Assembly (NCBI GenBank): GCA_963210315.1
Contig: OY723242.1
Location: forward strand, 2,232,001-2,296,000
Reading direction: 5' to 3'
DNA from: Rhynchopus euleeides
Taxonomy: Eukaryota > Euglenozoa > Diplonemea > Diplonemida > Diplonemidae
DNA: 64,000 nt
The notes below the pieces were generated by a model that saw nothing but the letters and a program-made list of their open reading frames with translations, was not told the DNA's origin and did not search any database. A program made the translations under genes and the position numbers. Every line of letters begins with the position of its first letter. Positions within the stretch are counted from its first letter, which is position 1. Positions 34,344 to 43,507 of this stretch are shown here, in pieces.

Positions 34344-35205
34344 TTTAGGGAAGGGTAAATCAGGGTATAAGATAGACTTTTTTTCTGGCGCCGTTTTCCG
34401 GTTTTTCTGGTTTTGAAAAATTTTCGCGCGCGCCTTCGGCGCGCGCGACCCGCGCAAACCCTCCCAGAATCTGAGAGGGCCCGGTGCCTGCGCGCGTCCT
34501 GTCGTACTGAGGCTGCTTGGTGGGGCAGGCGCAGCAGCTGCTTTGAAAGTTTGGACTCTCGCCCAAAAAACCGGTCTGGTGCAATGCTTTTACACAGAGG
34601 GGTCTGGGGGGCGGAGCCCCCCAGCCGCCGGAGGCCACGGTAGTGAACATCTGTTCCCTACAGTCTGTATTCGCTTGTAAGTAGGAAGGCTTCGCTGTAT
34701 CGCAGCCCGGCCAGCAGGAGATCACTGGTCCTTGAGGGTTCAACCTTCAGGGTGGAGGAGGACGGGGGAGCGACCACTCGTGACAGGTGTGCGTTGTGGG
34801 TGGAGTGGGTGCACGACAGAATGGCCAAAGGGTCCACGAGATCTCTGCACACATTCCGTTATCGAAGAGATGGGCACCTAGCTGTGACGACAGGCAACAA
34901 ACAAATCTCATCTGTTAGTTGCCCCCAATAGGCTTGGCGACCTTCAAGACTGCTTGAAAGTCGTTTGAGTTCTCGTCTCAGCCCTCCAGACTGCAGTCTT
35001 AGACTCCCTCTTAGACATGGTGGCTGGAGTCCACCATGTGTGCACCTTCAAAACAGAAGAGACCTGCATGACGAGGGCATCACCACCCACCGGGCCACCC
35101 GCTAGGTCGCTTCTCTGCCTTCTTTGGACTATTTGAGCTCTGTGCGGATCACGATGGGGTCACTTTCTATTTTTTTATGGCGTTTTTTCTGACTGTTTTA
35201 CTGTC
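34344..35205. other. Repeat fragments with strong hairpins
   Basis: A TTCG-loop hairpin lies at 34424-34448 (CGCGCGCC TTCG GCGCGCG). It is followed by the GGGCCCGGTGCCTGCGCGC block (34477) and an inverted copy of the CTGGGGGG...CCCCCCAG module (34590-34655). The rest shows no supported gene. Confidence 0.5.
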
Positions 35206-35324
35206 CCAAAATCACAAAAAAAACCGCCAAAAATGAGACCGACCTTTTTTTTTTTTCCCAGAAAACCGGGAACCGGGAAACCCTGGTTTTGAAAACCGGA
35301 AAACCAGACCTATCTTATCCCCTG

Positions 35325-35770
35325 GGTAAATTGAACGTTTTTGGCCAAATGAAGCCACTGCGACCATTCCCGGGCCTCGGAAATCAGATTTTGGCCCCTC
35401 AAATGCGGTGCCGGTCCGGACAAAAAACCGAAAAAATCGTGAAAAATGGCCCATTTTCCCCAGCCAAAAATGGGCCAAAAATGCCCCCCGGACACCCCCA
35501 GAGACATGTCCTAATCCGGGGTGCCAGTCGGGGGGACTTTTCGATTTTTTTTTTCGAGGAGAGGTCAATTGAACGTTTTTGGACATCTGAGGCCACTGCG
35601 ACCATTCCCAGGCCTCGGAAATGAGATTTTTGGCCCTCAAATGGGGTACCGGTCCCCACGAAATTCCGAAAAAAATCATGAAAATCGAAAGGTCCCACGC
35701 ACCAAATTCTGCCCAAAAATCGTCAAAAATGGACATGTCATACGCAGCAAGGGGGCAAACCACTCCCCAA
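35325..35770 (+). repeat. Two diverged tandem copies of an approximately 240-bp repeat
   Basis: Both copies contain AATTGAACGTTTTTGG, then CCACTGCGACCATTCCC, GGCCTCGGAAAT and CCTCAAATG. Starts are near 35328 and 35567. The A/T-run style (CGAAAAAAATC) resembles the 377-bp satellite at 48.3 kb. Confidence 0.7.
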
Positions 35771-35930
35771 TGCTCAATGATTCCACGGCAAGCCAGATTT
35801 TCTGATCAATTGGTTTGTTTGAGCATGTTCCTGGCCCTTGTTTGGAAAGTAGATGACCCCTGGCTGGAGAGGACGGTTGTGCTCGACCGGACGGAGAGAG
35901 AACCTTCTCCATAACCACCTCCACTCCACA

Positions 35931-36218
35931 ATGCCACAAGTGGCAGGAAGGCCGGGTGTTACAGGCCTCAACCAGGGTTCCAAGGCTCTCCACTTCCTGG
36001 CTGCGTCAGGGATCACCGGGTACAGCGAGCAGGATTTCCTGTCCCGACACCCCAGCATGTACCACCGGAAGAACCCGAAACAGCAGCCCCCCCTCATGGG
36101 GGTTGCAAGAGGAACGGAAATCGTTCAAATCGGACCAAGTCCGAAAATTCGGCACTTTCTTGGGTACAAATTGCGGTCCGAAATTTTCCGATTTTTTGAA
36201 AAAAGGCTAATTCTGTAA
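35931..36218 (+). CDS. Possible captured coding fragment (unrecognised)
   Basis: Reading from ATG at 35931, the first 60 residues (MPQVAGRPGVTGLNQGSKAL, then HFLAASGITGYSEQDFLSRH) have natural protein composition, unlike the flanking A/T-run repeat. After about 36110 the frame enters repeat sequence. It may be a gene fragment carried in a repeat. I recognise no family. Confidence 0.25.
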   Translation: MPQVAGRPGVTGLNQGSKALHFLAASGITGYSEQDFLSRHPSMYHRKNPKQQPPLMGVARGTEIVQIGPSPKIRHFLGYKLRSEIFRFFEKRLIL

Positions 36219-36239
36219 GGGGGACCTTTTCGAATTTTT

Positions 36240-36350
36240 TTTTCGGGCACTTTTTCCACAAGGAAATGTCCGCCCTGTCCGCTACTGTCCGCTACTGTCC
36301 ACTACCGATTTCAAGGATCCTCCAATAAAGTGCAGTAAAGTGCAGTAAAA
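36240..36350 (-). repeat. Inverted copy of the minisatellite/GGCGGACA repeat of 19.45 kb
   Basis: The order (reverse complement) is TTTTTACTGCACTTTACTGC, TTATTGGAGGATCC, then tandem CGGACAGTAG and GGACAGGGCGGACAT. It matches 19432-19560 in order. Confidence 0.6.
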
Positions 36351-36606
36351 ATTTGCTGCCAGCCTTGGGGGGGGGAGGGTTTGGTGCCTCTGTTCCGGTG
36401 TCTGTGTTCATTCCTGAACAAAACGCCGCCGTATCATGATTTTTTGGGGTGGGGGTAACAAAATGAAGACCGGCAAGATGTCTTGAAAAGCTAGTGAAAT
36501 AGTGCGACGATACTTTTGTTCAGAATACCTGCTCAATCAAACACGCGTGTGAGCGGAAGGCGACTAATTTTTGTTGATGCGCGGAGAAAAGCGCCAGCAC
36601 AACAAG

Positions 36607-36715
36607 GGGGGCCCTCGCTACGAGTCACTGTGAGTCACGAGTCGTCAGTTGTCAGCCAAACATGGCTGACTTCTCACTTTTTCTCACTCAGTCACACTTG
36701 GTAGCGAGGGCCCCC
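36607..36715. mobile_element. MITE-like hairpin with 15-bp perfect TIRs
   Basis: The left arm is GGGGGCCCTCGCTAC (36607-36621) and the right arm its exact complement GTAGCGAGGGCCCCC (36701-36715). The interior is also largely self-complementary around CAGCCAAACATGGCTG. It is flanked by AAG on both sides. It has no coding capacity. Confidence 0.8.
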
Positions 36716-37053
36716 AAGTAAATAAAAAGAGGAAAAATTACCAGAGCAGCTGTAGCTGTGAAGTCAACAAGGTCCCTTCCCTCAGTCCACCCTATCTTCC
36801 CCACCCCTCTATCTACACTATGATTTTGACCCCATTCCCCGCTCCCCTTCCTTCAGTTTCATTCGATGCGTGCGGTGTCTTTCTGTGCCAGACACATCCA
36901 GAGCCTCAGCGGAACTGCGGTGTGGAAAGGGTTCGGTTTTGCCTGCGACTTCTTCTCTGTTTTAGTGATCACATCGGGGTTCTGTGCCAGTTCCAGGGGG
37001 GGGGGCGTCCCATGGGGTCCCATGATCACGCCATTTTACCTTTTCTTTTGGGC

Positions 37054-37150
37054 GTGTCTTCGCTACGGGGCGATTGCCTGTGTATTTTGGTGCATTTGCT
37101 GTTGAATTGGCTGAAGACTGACGAAGAATAACGACCAGCAAAGACCCCCC
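37054..37150. mobile_element. MITE-like copy, GTCTTCGCTACGGG family
   Basis: It starts GTGTCTTCGCTACGGGG and ends GACCAGCAAAGACCCCCC. It shares the interior TTTTGGTGCATTT and CTGTTGAATTGGCTGAA with the copy at 38113. Confidence 0.65.
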
Positions 37151-37236
37151 CTTTGTCTTCTTTGAAATGGGGGAAGAGGGTTCTTCGCTGCGGGTGAAGC
37201 AGCCAGTGCATTTCCTCTGACTCTACACTACAAAAA

Positions 37237-37339
37237 GGGGCCCTCGCTACCAGATGTGGCTGAGTGAGAAACGGTGACCAACAGCCCCACTTCCCCTCAC
37301 TGGCGGGCTGTGACGAGCTGTGACTGGTAGCAGACCCCC
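37237..37339. mobile_element. Diverged MITE-like copy, GGGGCCCTCGCTAC family
   Basis: Imperfect arms GGGGCCCTCGCTACCAG and CTGGTAGCAGACCCCC bracket about 70 bp, with a GTGGCTGAGTGAGAAA interior resembling the complement of the 36607 element. Confidence 0.55.
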
Positions 37340-38110
37340 GCCACAGGTGAAAATTGTCAAAACGTTGCTGATGGCGAAAAGGCTCCCCAAAAAGAAAACA
37401 GTGGAATACACGATGCGTGTGGCAGTTCGTGGTGTGTGTCAGTGATATTTCTTCCCTCTCGTATGCTTACATGTGGCCCTGTCTATTCAGTTAGGAGTGC
37501 TCTCTTCTAGGCCACTTTGGAACGCAACGTCGCCCGTTGGGGTCTTTCGTCGGGCGACGCTGCGTGAAGGGTGGGCAGTCTGCTCAAGAGTTTGGATATG
37601 CGTGCCTTCGTGAAATTATGTCCGCTCGCTCTTCTCTTTCCGGCCACCCAGCCCATGCCATGTCCTGTCGTGCAGAAGTTGCGCACGGTAAAAATATCAA
37701 CGCAGCTTGGTTTACACATACCCAGCAAGGACGGCCACATGCAAAACGTGTCACGTTTACGAACCTAACACGGCAAAAGGGAAAATGTGTGCCTCGCAGA
37801 ACTGGTTACAAAAAGACACAGTGGCACAGCGATGGAGGGACACCACAATAGGTTAGGCCTGTTGAGTATGGTAACTATGGTAGGCAGTGTAAAACCAATA
37901 TCTGTCCAGCTCCGACGGAAGGAAGGCAGTGCAGTCCTTTTGCTAGCGGCCCTTGCCAGGGTGCTAGAGAAGGGGGGGGGGGGGGCATAAAGCTGCCATG
38001 AAGCCTCCTTGCAAAGGTCTGGTTGTTGTTTTTCTTTGCTGCAGTGAAACCGGAGGCCGGAGAAAGGAAAAATATGCCGGCGTGGGTCCATTTCGCTGCT
38101 TCGAACCCCA
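37340..38110. other. Non-coding stretch between MITEs
   Basis: Only short, unconserved ORFs are present. A G-run (37972-37985) lies near the end. I see no gene or recognisable element. Confidence 0.4.
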
Positions 38111-38115
38111 CTGGG

Positions 38116-38217
38116 GGTCTTCGCTACGGGGTGGTCGTCAGTGCATTTTGGTGCATTTCCTGTTGAATTGGCTGAAAACTGACGAAGTTTGTCGAAGTTT
38201 GTCGACCAGCAAAGACC
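38116..38217. mobile_element. MITE-like copy with likely 9-bp target-site duplication
   Basis: The termini are GGTCTTCGCTACGGGG and CGACCAGCAAAGACC. The flanks on both sides read CCCACTGGG, consistent with an 8- or 9-bp target duplication of the hAT/Mutator type. Confidence 0.7.
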
Positions 38218-39233
38218 CCCACTGGGAGGAGAAGCCGTGGGGGCCTTCGCTCAGCAGTGTGGCGCATCAGTTCTCGTGCGTTCGTCTCTCGTAGACTTTC
38301 TGTATGATGCGGGTCCGCTAATCCAACATAGCAAACGCTCGATCGATGATGCAGAGGAGTGAGGAAAAGGATGATCCTCACAGACTTGGTTGCAAAAGTG
38401 GCACTGCTTGCCACACAGTGGCACAGGGCCTCCACATTCCCATTATACACCCTGCTTGCGAGCAGCGAAGTTACACAGAACAAGCCACATCAGCCAAAAG
38501 CCCACCCACCCCGCACACAGCTCAGTTTTCTTCAGCCTCGGGTGTGGATGGGTGGAAGCGTGTAGTGAGTGCACTGCCTCCCAATAAGGGTGCTCTCAGC
38601 CTCCAAGGCTTTCCGGCCTGATGTTGAGGTGAAGGAGACGTGGAGGAGGAGGAGGAGCAGGAGGAGGCGGAAGCCCTCCCGACACAGGGGTAGTAACATC
38701 GGCAGTTCATTCGGACCCCCACCACCACCGCCACCGCTTACCTCCAGCGAAAAGCGTAGCGACCGTGCTTCCTTCTTCCTTAATGATGCGTTGACGCTTC
38801 CACCACCCTAGCCTGCTGCTTTGATGTGGGTGTGGAGCACATGTGAACACGAAATAGCAAGACACACTGAAAAGAAGCAGGTCGTCGGAAGCACTCCTAC
38901 ACTTTTACGCATCATGCATGTGCTTAAAAAAAGTCCCCCCCCCCCCCCCCCCCGCCCCCTTCGCCCTTCACGGTGCACTAGTTTGGTAGTTACGAGTGAC
39001 CTCAACTAGTGGAGTCGACAACCTCAAACTCGACAACTGCCAGTTGTCGACTCGACAACTGGCACTTGTCGAGTCGACAACTGGCAGTTGTCGACTCGAC
39101 AACTCTATACACTGTACTGCAGGAAGAACGCCCAAATATGAAGGGAAAAACGCACAGTTGGGTGTGTGCTTGGGATATGAGGTGTGGTGGCATATCAGCG
39201 CTGGACTTTGTTGCGAATTTCCTTGTCCCCTTC

Positions 39234-40341
39234 TCAAGGATGGTCAGTCTTCATGTGGAGATCGCGTTCACGGACACTACGGAAGGTCTCAAAGCAAAGT
39301 AAGCAACGTTTTGTTGTGAGAGAGCGGGGGTGGTGGGCCAGGTAGTGCTGGCTTTGTCCCTTCAATCTTATTGTTGTGTGACATATTTTGCATTCGATTG
39401 TGCATGACGAGCAAGGGACATTGCTCCCTGGTCTGTGCTTTGCATCGTAGTGTGCAAACAGAGACGTTTTCTTTGCTGAGGAGTAGTCACAAATAATGCA
39501 TCGAAATTCATGAACCTCCTCCGGGAGAGACTGGGTTTCTTCTTGAGTAGGGGTGGGAGGCACACCCCAAGGTTCCTTGCCACACACACACACGTTCAGT
39601 ATGGTTTTCGGTGGTTTTTTCGGATCAATCCAAAAGACACACCCGCTCTGACCTCTCTCTTTGACGTGGTCCGCCAGCCCAGCAGACTCAAGTCTTCGGT
39701 AGAGAGATCCTGTTGCCTTTTCCCAGCTGCCCGCAACAACACATGAACACACATTGAATGCCCCAACGGCGGTCATTAACTTCGGAGTATGTCCTGAACC
39801 CCCCCAAAGCCCATTCTCGCCCCAACTTTGAAGTTGTTGGATCTCGAAAAGAATGAGGTCGCGCTCCATAGTCCTTTCCGAGGCACAGGCTGAGTAGATC
39901 TTGCTTCGACCGTTGCCAGCTTCCAAAGCTTAGAGCAATACCTGCAGCTAAGCGGATCCTGGCTGTGAGGTCCCTGCTGCCCGGGTTATAGCCATCAGCA
40001 GTCAGGACAACACGAGGGTGTTCCATGTCGATGCGATGCAGGTGTGTTTCGACAATGTGCTCGAGAGTTTTGAGCAAACTACCCCTCCTTGCCTCGACCA
40101 CTCTCTGGAGGTGCTCTTCATGCTTCCTCACCGTCGCCGGGGAGAGCCCGTGCCTCTCAGGCGCCTTCCCGTGCTCCCGAAACGTCTCTCGAATGCATTT
40201 CGAGATTTCACCGCACTTCCGGATGGACGTCCCTGCCACAAATCGTGACCTGCGAATACCCTCAGCCATCAAGGACATTTCATCTTGCATTGTCTCTTCG
40301 GAACCATTCCCACCCGGCTCTCCTGTGGTGTGTGTGTGCAT
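39234..40341 (-). CDS. C2H2 zinc-finger protein of the TIR element, probably two exons
   Basis: On the minus strand the first frame starts at ATG 40341 (MHTHTTGEPGG; an alternative start is MQDEMSLMAEG) and runs to about 39942. A second frame carries the rest to 39234. A 52-nt intron (39890-39941; CTGCAG|GTATTG ... CTACTCAG|CCTG) would join them in phase as ...RIRLAA|CASERTMERDL..., giving about 351 residues. The C-terminal part has three C2H2 units: CIICDYSSAKKTSLFAHYDA with KH, CKICHTTIRLKGQSQHYLAH with H, and CLLCFETFRSVRERDLHMKT with DH. The middle is a helical domain that I do not recognise. The C-terminus ends within the inner left inverted arm. A DNA-binding role in element mobility is plausible. 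Confidence 0.55.
39890..39941 (-). other. Possible 52-nt intron of the zinc-finger gene
   Basis: Minus-strand borders are CTGCAG|GTATTGCTC and GATCTACTCAG|CCTG. Removal joins two overlapping open frames in phase 1. A ribosomal frameshift in the overlap is the alternative. Confidence 0.45.
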
Positions 40342-40494
40342 CCCAACAAAAAAGGCTATGCCTGAGGAACCGGCGGGGGGAGGATGACGTCAAGAGTGAT
40401 AACCAAAAAAGGGAAAGTGTCACTGCGATCGTTCTGCACCTTTTCTTCCGTTTGCTTTCATATACGTTGACGCTTCCACACTCACACTGGATCA

Positions 40495-41517
40495 TCAAAT
40501 GTCATCCACATCCACCTGCGTTGGGCCTGAGTTAGATTGGCTTGGGCTAGGTGGGGGGGCAGTCTCACTTGCCTCATCGTCCAGTTCCTCTTCTTCATCT
40601 TCGTCGCCATCCAGCAAGTCTGTAAACTTGCCGGTGTCAGTCGTTGCCTGTATCGACTGTTCGCCGCCAGAATCCACCAGCAGCTGCCTCACAACGACGA
40701 TCCCCTCACGGTCCTTGACCTGCGCAGCGTGACCCGGGTCCAGCAGGTACTTGGAGGGGATGTGCAGGTCCACCTCGTACTCCTTCGCCTCCAAGTCCTG
40801 CGTTGCGCGCAGCCTCCGCAGGGTGAGGCGCAGAATGTGCCCATTCTGGGTCACCTTCTGTACCGTCGACAGCCCAGATTCCACGATGAACTCGTAGAAT
40901 CCCCCGACGGTTCTTGGAGCAAAGGTGTTGGCTGCTTCCTGCAACGACGACACGTCTCTCTTCCTTCCTGAGTATTGAGGAAAGATCTTGTCTGCCTTCG
41001 AGGATGCCTTCGTCTTCTGGGGGGCAGCCAGCTTCACCTCTGCGGCGTAGAGCCGGGACATCTTTACGCCCGAGGTGAGGGCGGCGTGCGGGTGCAGCTT
41101 CTGCATCTGCTCCAGTTTCGCCTTGGACTTGGCGGAGGCTGATGGAGATGGTGTGATCCTCACACCAATGAACTCCGTATCCGTCCCCCCCTTGGTGCGG
41201 ATGGAGTACCTCTCCAGCTGCGCCTCCTTCGCCGACTTCTCCGACACCGTCCCCCCCTGGTACTCCTTGTACCTGGCCCCCATCGCCGCGCTCACGGTCC
41301 CGTCGTTGCCCTTTATGGGCTTGCCCGTGATCTTCCCGATCAGTGCCTTCAGGGCTGTGTTCGACAGCCGCCCCCCCTCCTCCGGCTCGACGTAGTATTC
41401 AACAAAAAGTTGAATAAAGCCCGGCTGAGTGGCGGGCTGCTTCGTCGGGGGGGCCGAGCTCGGGGCGGTTTCCTCCGTTCTGCTTCTCTTCGCCGTGGTT
41501 TTGGCAGAGGCAGGCAT
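40495..41517 (-). CDS. 340-residue protein of the TIR element with possible winged-helix domain
   Basis: The ATG at 41517 (MPASAKTTAKRSRTEETAPS) ends at TGA 40495. Open sequence upstream lies in the inverted arm and is not needed. A basic/Ser-Thr-Pro N-terminus is followed at residues 35-125 by a domain (QLFVEYYVEPEEGGRLSNTA ... RYSIRTKGGTDTEFIGVRIT). Its helix-helix-beta-wing layout resembles the winged-helix tail of D5-type primase/helicases; that is a weak comparison. Residues 180-300 look alpha/beta. The last 50 are acidic (DEDEEEELDDE) then Ser/Pro-rich. It may bind DNA for the element. A GTTGACGCTTCCACAC motif lies 15-30 bp past the stop. Confidence 0.7.
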   Translation of the reverse strand: MPASAKTTAKRSRTEETAPSSAPPTKQPATQPGFIQLFVEYYVEPEEGGRLSNTALKALIGKITGKPIKGNDGTVSAAMGARYKEYQGGTVSEKSAKEAQLERYSIRTKGGTDTEFIGVRITPSPSASAKSKAKLEQMQKLHPHAALTSGVKMSRLYAAEVKLAAPQKTKASSKADKIFPQYSGRKRDVSSLQEAANTFAPRTVGGFYEFIVESGLSTVQKVTQNGHILRLTLRRLRATQDLEAKEYEVDLHIPSKYLLDPGHAAQVKDREGIVVVRQLLVDSGGEQSIQATTDTGKFTDLLDGDEDEEEELDDEASETAPPPSPSQSNSGPTQVDVDDI

Positions 41518-42306
41518 GATTGATAGCTGTGTGTGTGTGTGTCTGTTGGCGTGTGTGTATCTATTCAACAATGGAGGTAATCTGGTCAGGGCTTGCAAGA
41601 CCCTGGTGATGTGGGTTGTGGGAGGGAGAAACGGCACAAGGAAATTCGCAACAAAGTCCAGCGCTGATATGCCACCACACCTCATATCCCAAGCACACAC
41701 CCAACTGTGCGTTTTCCCCTTCATACTTGGGCGTTCTTCCTGCAGTACAGTGTATAGAGTTGTCGAGTCGACAAGTGCCAGTTGTCGACTCGACAAGTGC
41801 CAGTTGTCGAGTCGACAACTGGCACTTGTCGTCAACAACCCAGTCAGTTGTCGAGGTTTCAGTTGTCGACTCCACTAGTGGTTGCCAACACTAGCGCACC
41901 GTGTTCACACCTTGGTCTCTGGCATGGCACCCCTGCATGCTGGGAGCTCATTTGACTCGACCCAAGGTATCAATACCCTCCCCCTCGTGCATCGATCCAT
42001 CACATACAGCTGACCTGGGACTGTGTAGAAGCGTTCACCGCAACAAACAAAATGACATTCATCAGAGCGGTTGGTAGCTGTGAAGCGATAGGGTGCTGTG
42101 TTTTTGAGCACATTTATGGTGCGTAAAAGTGTAAGGAGTGCTTCCGACGATCCTGTTCCTTTTCTGTGTGTCTAGCTATCTCGTGTTCACATGTGCTCCA
42201 CACCCACATCAAAGCAGCAGGCTCTAGGGTGGTGGAAGCGTCAACGCAAAAAGAATCCAAAGCAAAAAAAAGTGCCGAACAAAGCGCAGGGACACTTTGT
42301 CTTCCC

Positions 42307-42887
42307 CTACTTCTCTCGAATAAATATCAATCGAGTCGCTCCGGTCGCCTGCGCCTGGGAAAGTGCATCGAGTTGGGACTTGATGAACAGCGTGTCTTCG
42401 TTCTCCTGATCAGGACCCGCGTCCAGGCAGCTCTGTTGGTATGCGACGTAGCGGCTGTTCCGGGTTTTCGCATTCGTCATGCTCTGGCGGGTCTTCTGGA
42501 GGAGGAAGGCCACGTTTGGGTAGTAGTCTTTAACGAACGTCTTGATGGAGTTGTGCAGGAAATGTGCCACACACAAGAAAATGAGAACGCCATCAACTTT
42601 CAGCTTCTTCAGCGCGGCCACGTTGTAGGATGCTGCATCAGCGCAGATGGAGCTGAACTGCTGGTGCCGTTGAAGCGTCTCCTCCAGAAGCTGCGCTACC
42701 ACCCCTTCGTTGGTGGTCTGGCCGTGACGCACGACGAAGGTGTCAAACCAGTACCCACTGCTCGCACCCCCTCCAGCGCTCAAGGCAATGATGTGGTTGC
42801 CGTTCGCCGTTGCACCGTCAAAAAGCAACTGCGTTGCTGTGAGCACATCTTTCTTCACAGCATCTTGGTCTTCGTCGAAGATTTTTT
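42307..42887 (-). pseudogene. hAT/DUF659-like transposase, C-terminal half
   Basis: The minus-strand frame reads KIFDEDQDAVKKDVLTATQL, then LFDGATANGNHIIAL, ICADAASYNVAALKKL and FLCVAHFLHNSIKTF, ending at TAG 42307. This is the ribonuclease-H-like core of hAT/DUF659 transposases: Asp in FDGAT, Asp in CADAAS and the C-x2-H motif. The usual downstream helical domain and dimerisation region are missing or truncated. Upstream the frame enters the S repeat at 42888. The missing N-terminal part sits 19 kb away at 61880-62402, cut at the same codon. Confidence 0.75.
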
Positions 42888-43199
42888 GGTAAAACACACC
42901 CCGTGTGGTAGAGAAAATACGGCAAGAGTCTCGGTGGGTCGGAAGAGCAGATGGTTCCCGCAACAGCTCCCGGGGAGCGGCGGGTATTTCGCATAGGATG
43001 CCGGATGTGTGAACACGTTTGTGCGGTTTGCCCTGTGTTGTGTGAACATATGTGTATGTGTGTGTGTATGCTCCACCCAACCCGACACATTTTCTGTACT
43101 TCAGACAGGTAAGGTCACTCGACACGCGGGGGGGGGGGGGGGGGGTTTTGTTGTGTGTTTTTTCTGCCAGCCGACATCACTAGCGCCAGCGAGAAAAAA
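42888..43199 (+). repeat. S repeat (copy a), left end of the 19-kb insertion
   Basis: The 312-bp sequence begins GGTAAAACACACCCCGTGTG and contains a GTGTATGTGTGTGTGTATGC microsatellite, TTTTCTGTACTTCAGACAG, GTAAGGTCACTCG and a G-run; it ends GCCAGCGAGAAAAAA. Other copies are at 54977 (split), 61255 and 61656 (truncated). It is preceded by AGATTTTTT. Confidence 0.85.
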
Positions 43200-43507
43200 G
43201 TGTCACTTCAACTCTGCCGCTCTTTCTCTACTGTTGATACTTCGTTTGATGCGTTGACGCTTCCACACACACTTACAAACCCACTTGCCTGATGAAGGGG
43301 GTGGTGTGTAGAGCACGTTTGGCAGAGCTGAATGACACTTTCCGCGCGAAAGTCGTGTGCGTAAAAAGTGTCACTTCAACTCTGCCGCTCTTTCTCTACT
43401 GTTGATACTTCGTTTGATGCGTTGACGCTTCCACACCCAGGACCCTCTTCCGGAGGGACGTGCTCGTGCACCGGTTGGTCATGTAATCATACGGTGCCGA
43501 GTGCGGG

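Larger units (their letters stand above)
38787..42250. mobile_element. 3.4-kb TIR element carrying two minus-strand genes (possibly two nested elements)
   Basis: The outer inverted arms are 38787-38915 and 42115-42250: TGCGTTGACGCTTCCACC, CCTGCTGCTTTGATGTGGGT and GGAGCACATGTGAACACGA match the complement of the right side. Inner inverted arms of about 240 bp (39006-39240 and 41636-41880) begin ACTAGTGGAGTCGACAAC and contain stacked GTTGTCGACTCGACAAC palindromes, then TGCAGGAAGAACGCCCAA. Traces of arm sequence (CACGGTGCACTAG / CTAGCGCACCGTG) lie between outer and inner arms. It could be one element with very long composite TIRs or an inner element nested in an outer one. No known transposase is visible. 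Confidence 0.75.

Noticed and set aside
42888..43199. S repeat as a normal spliceosomal intron of the hAT transposase
   Set aside because: The direct repeat AGATTTTTT at both junctions and the presence of S as terminal repeat A in retroelement 2 fit insertion better. S also occurs outside the transposase.
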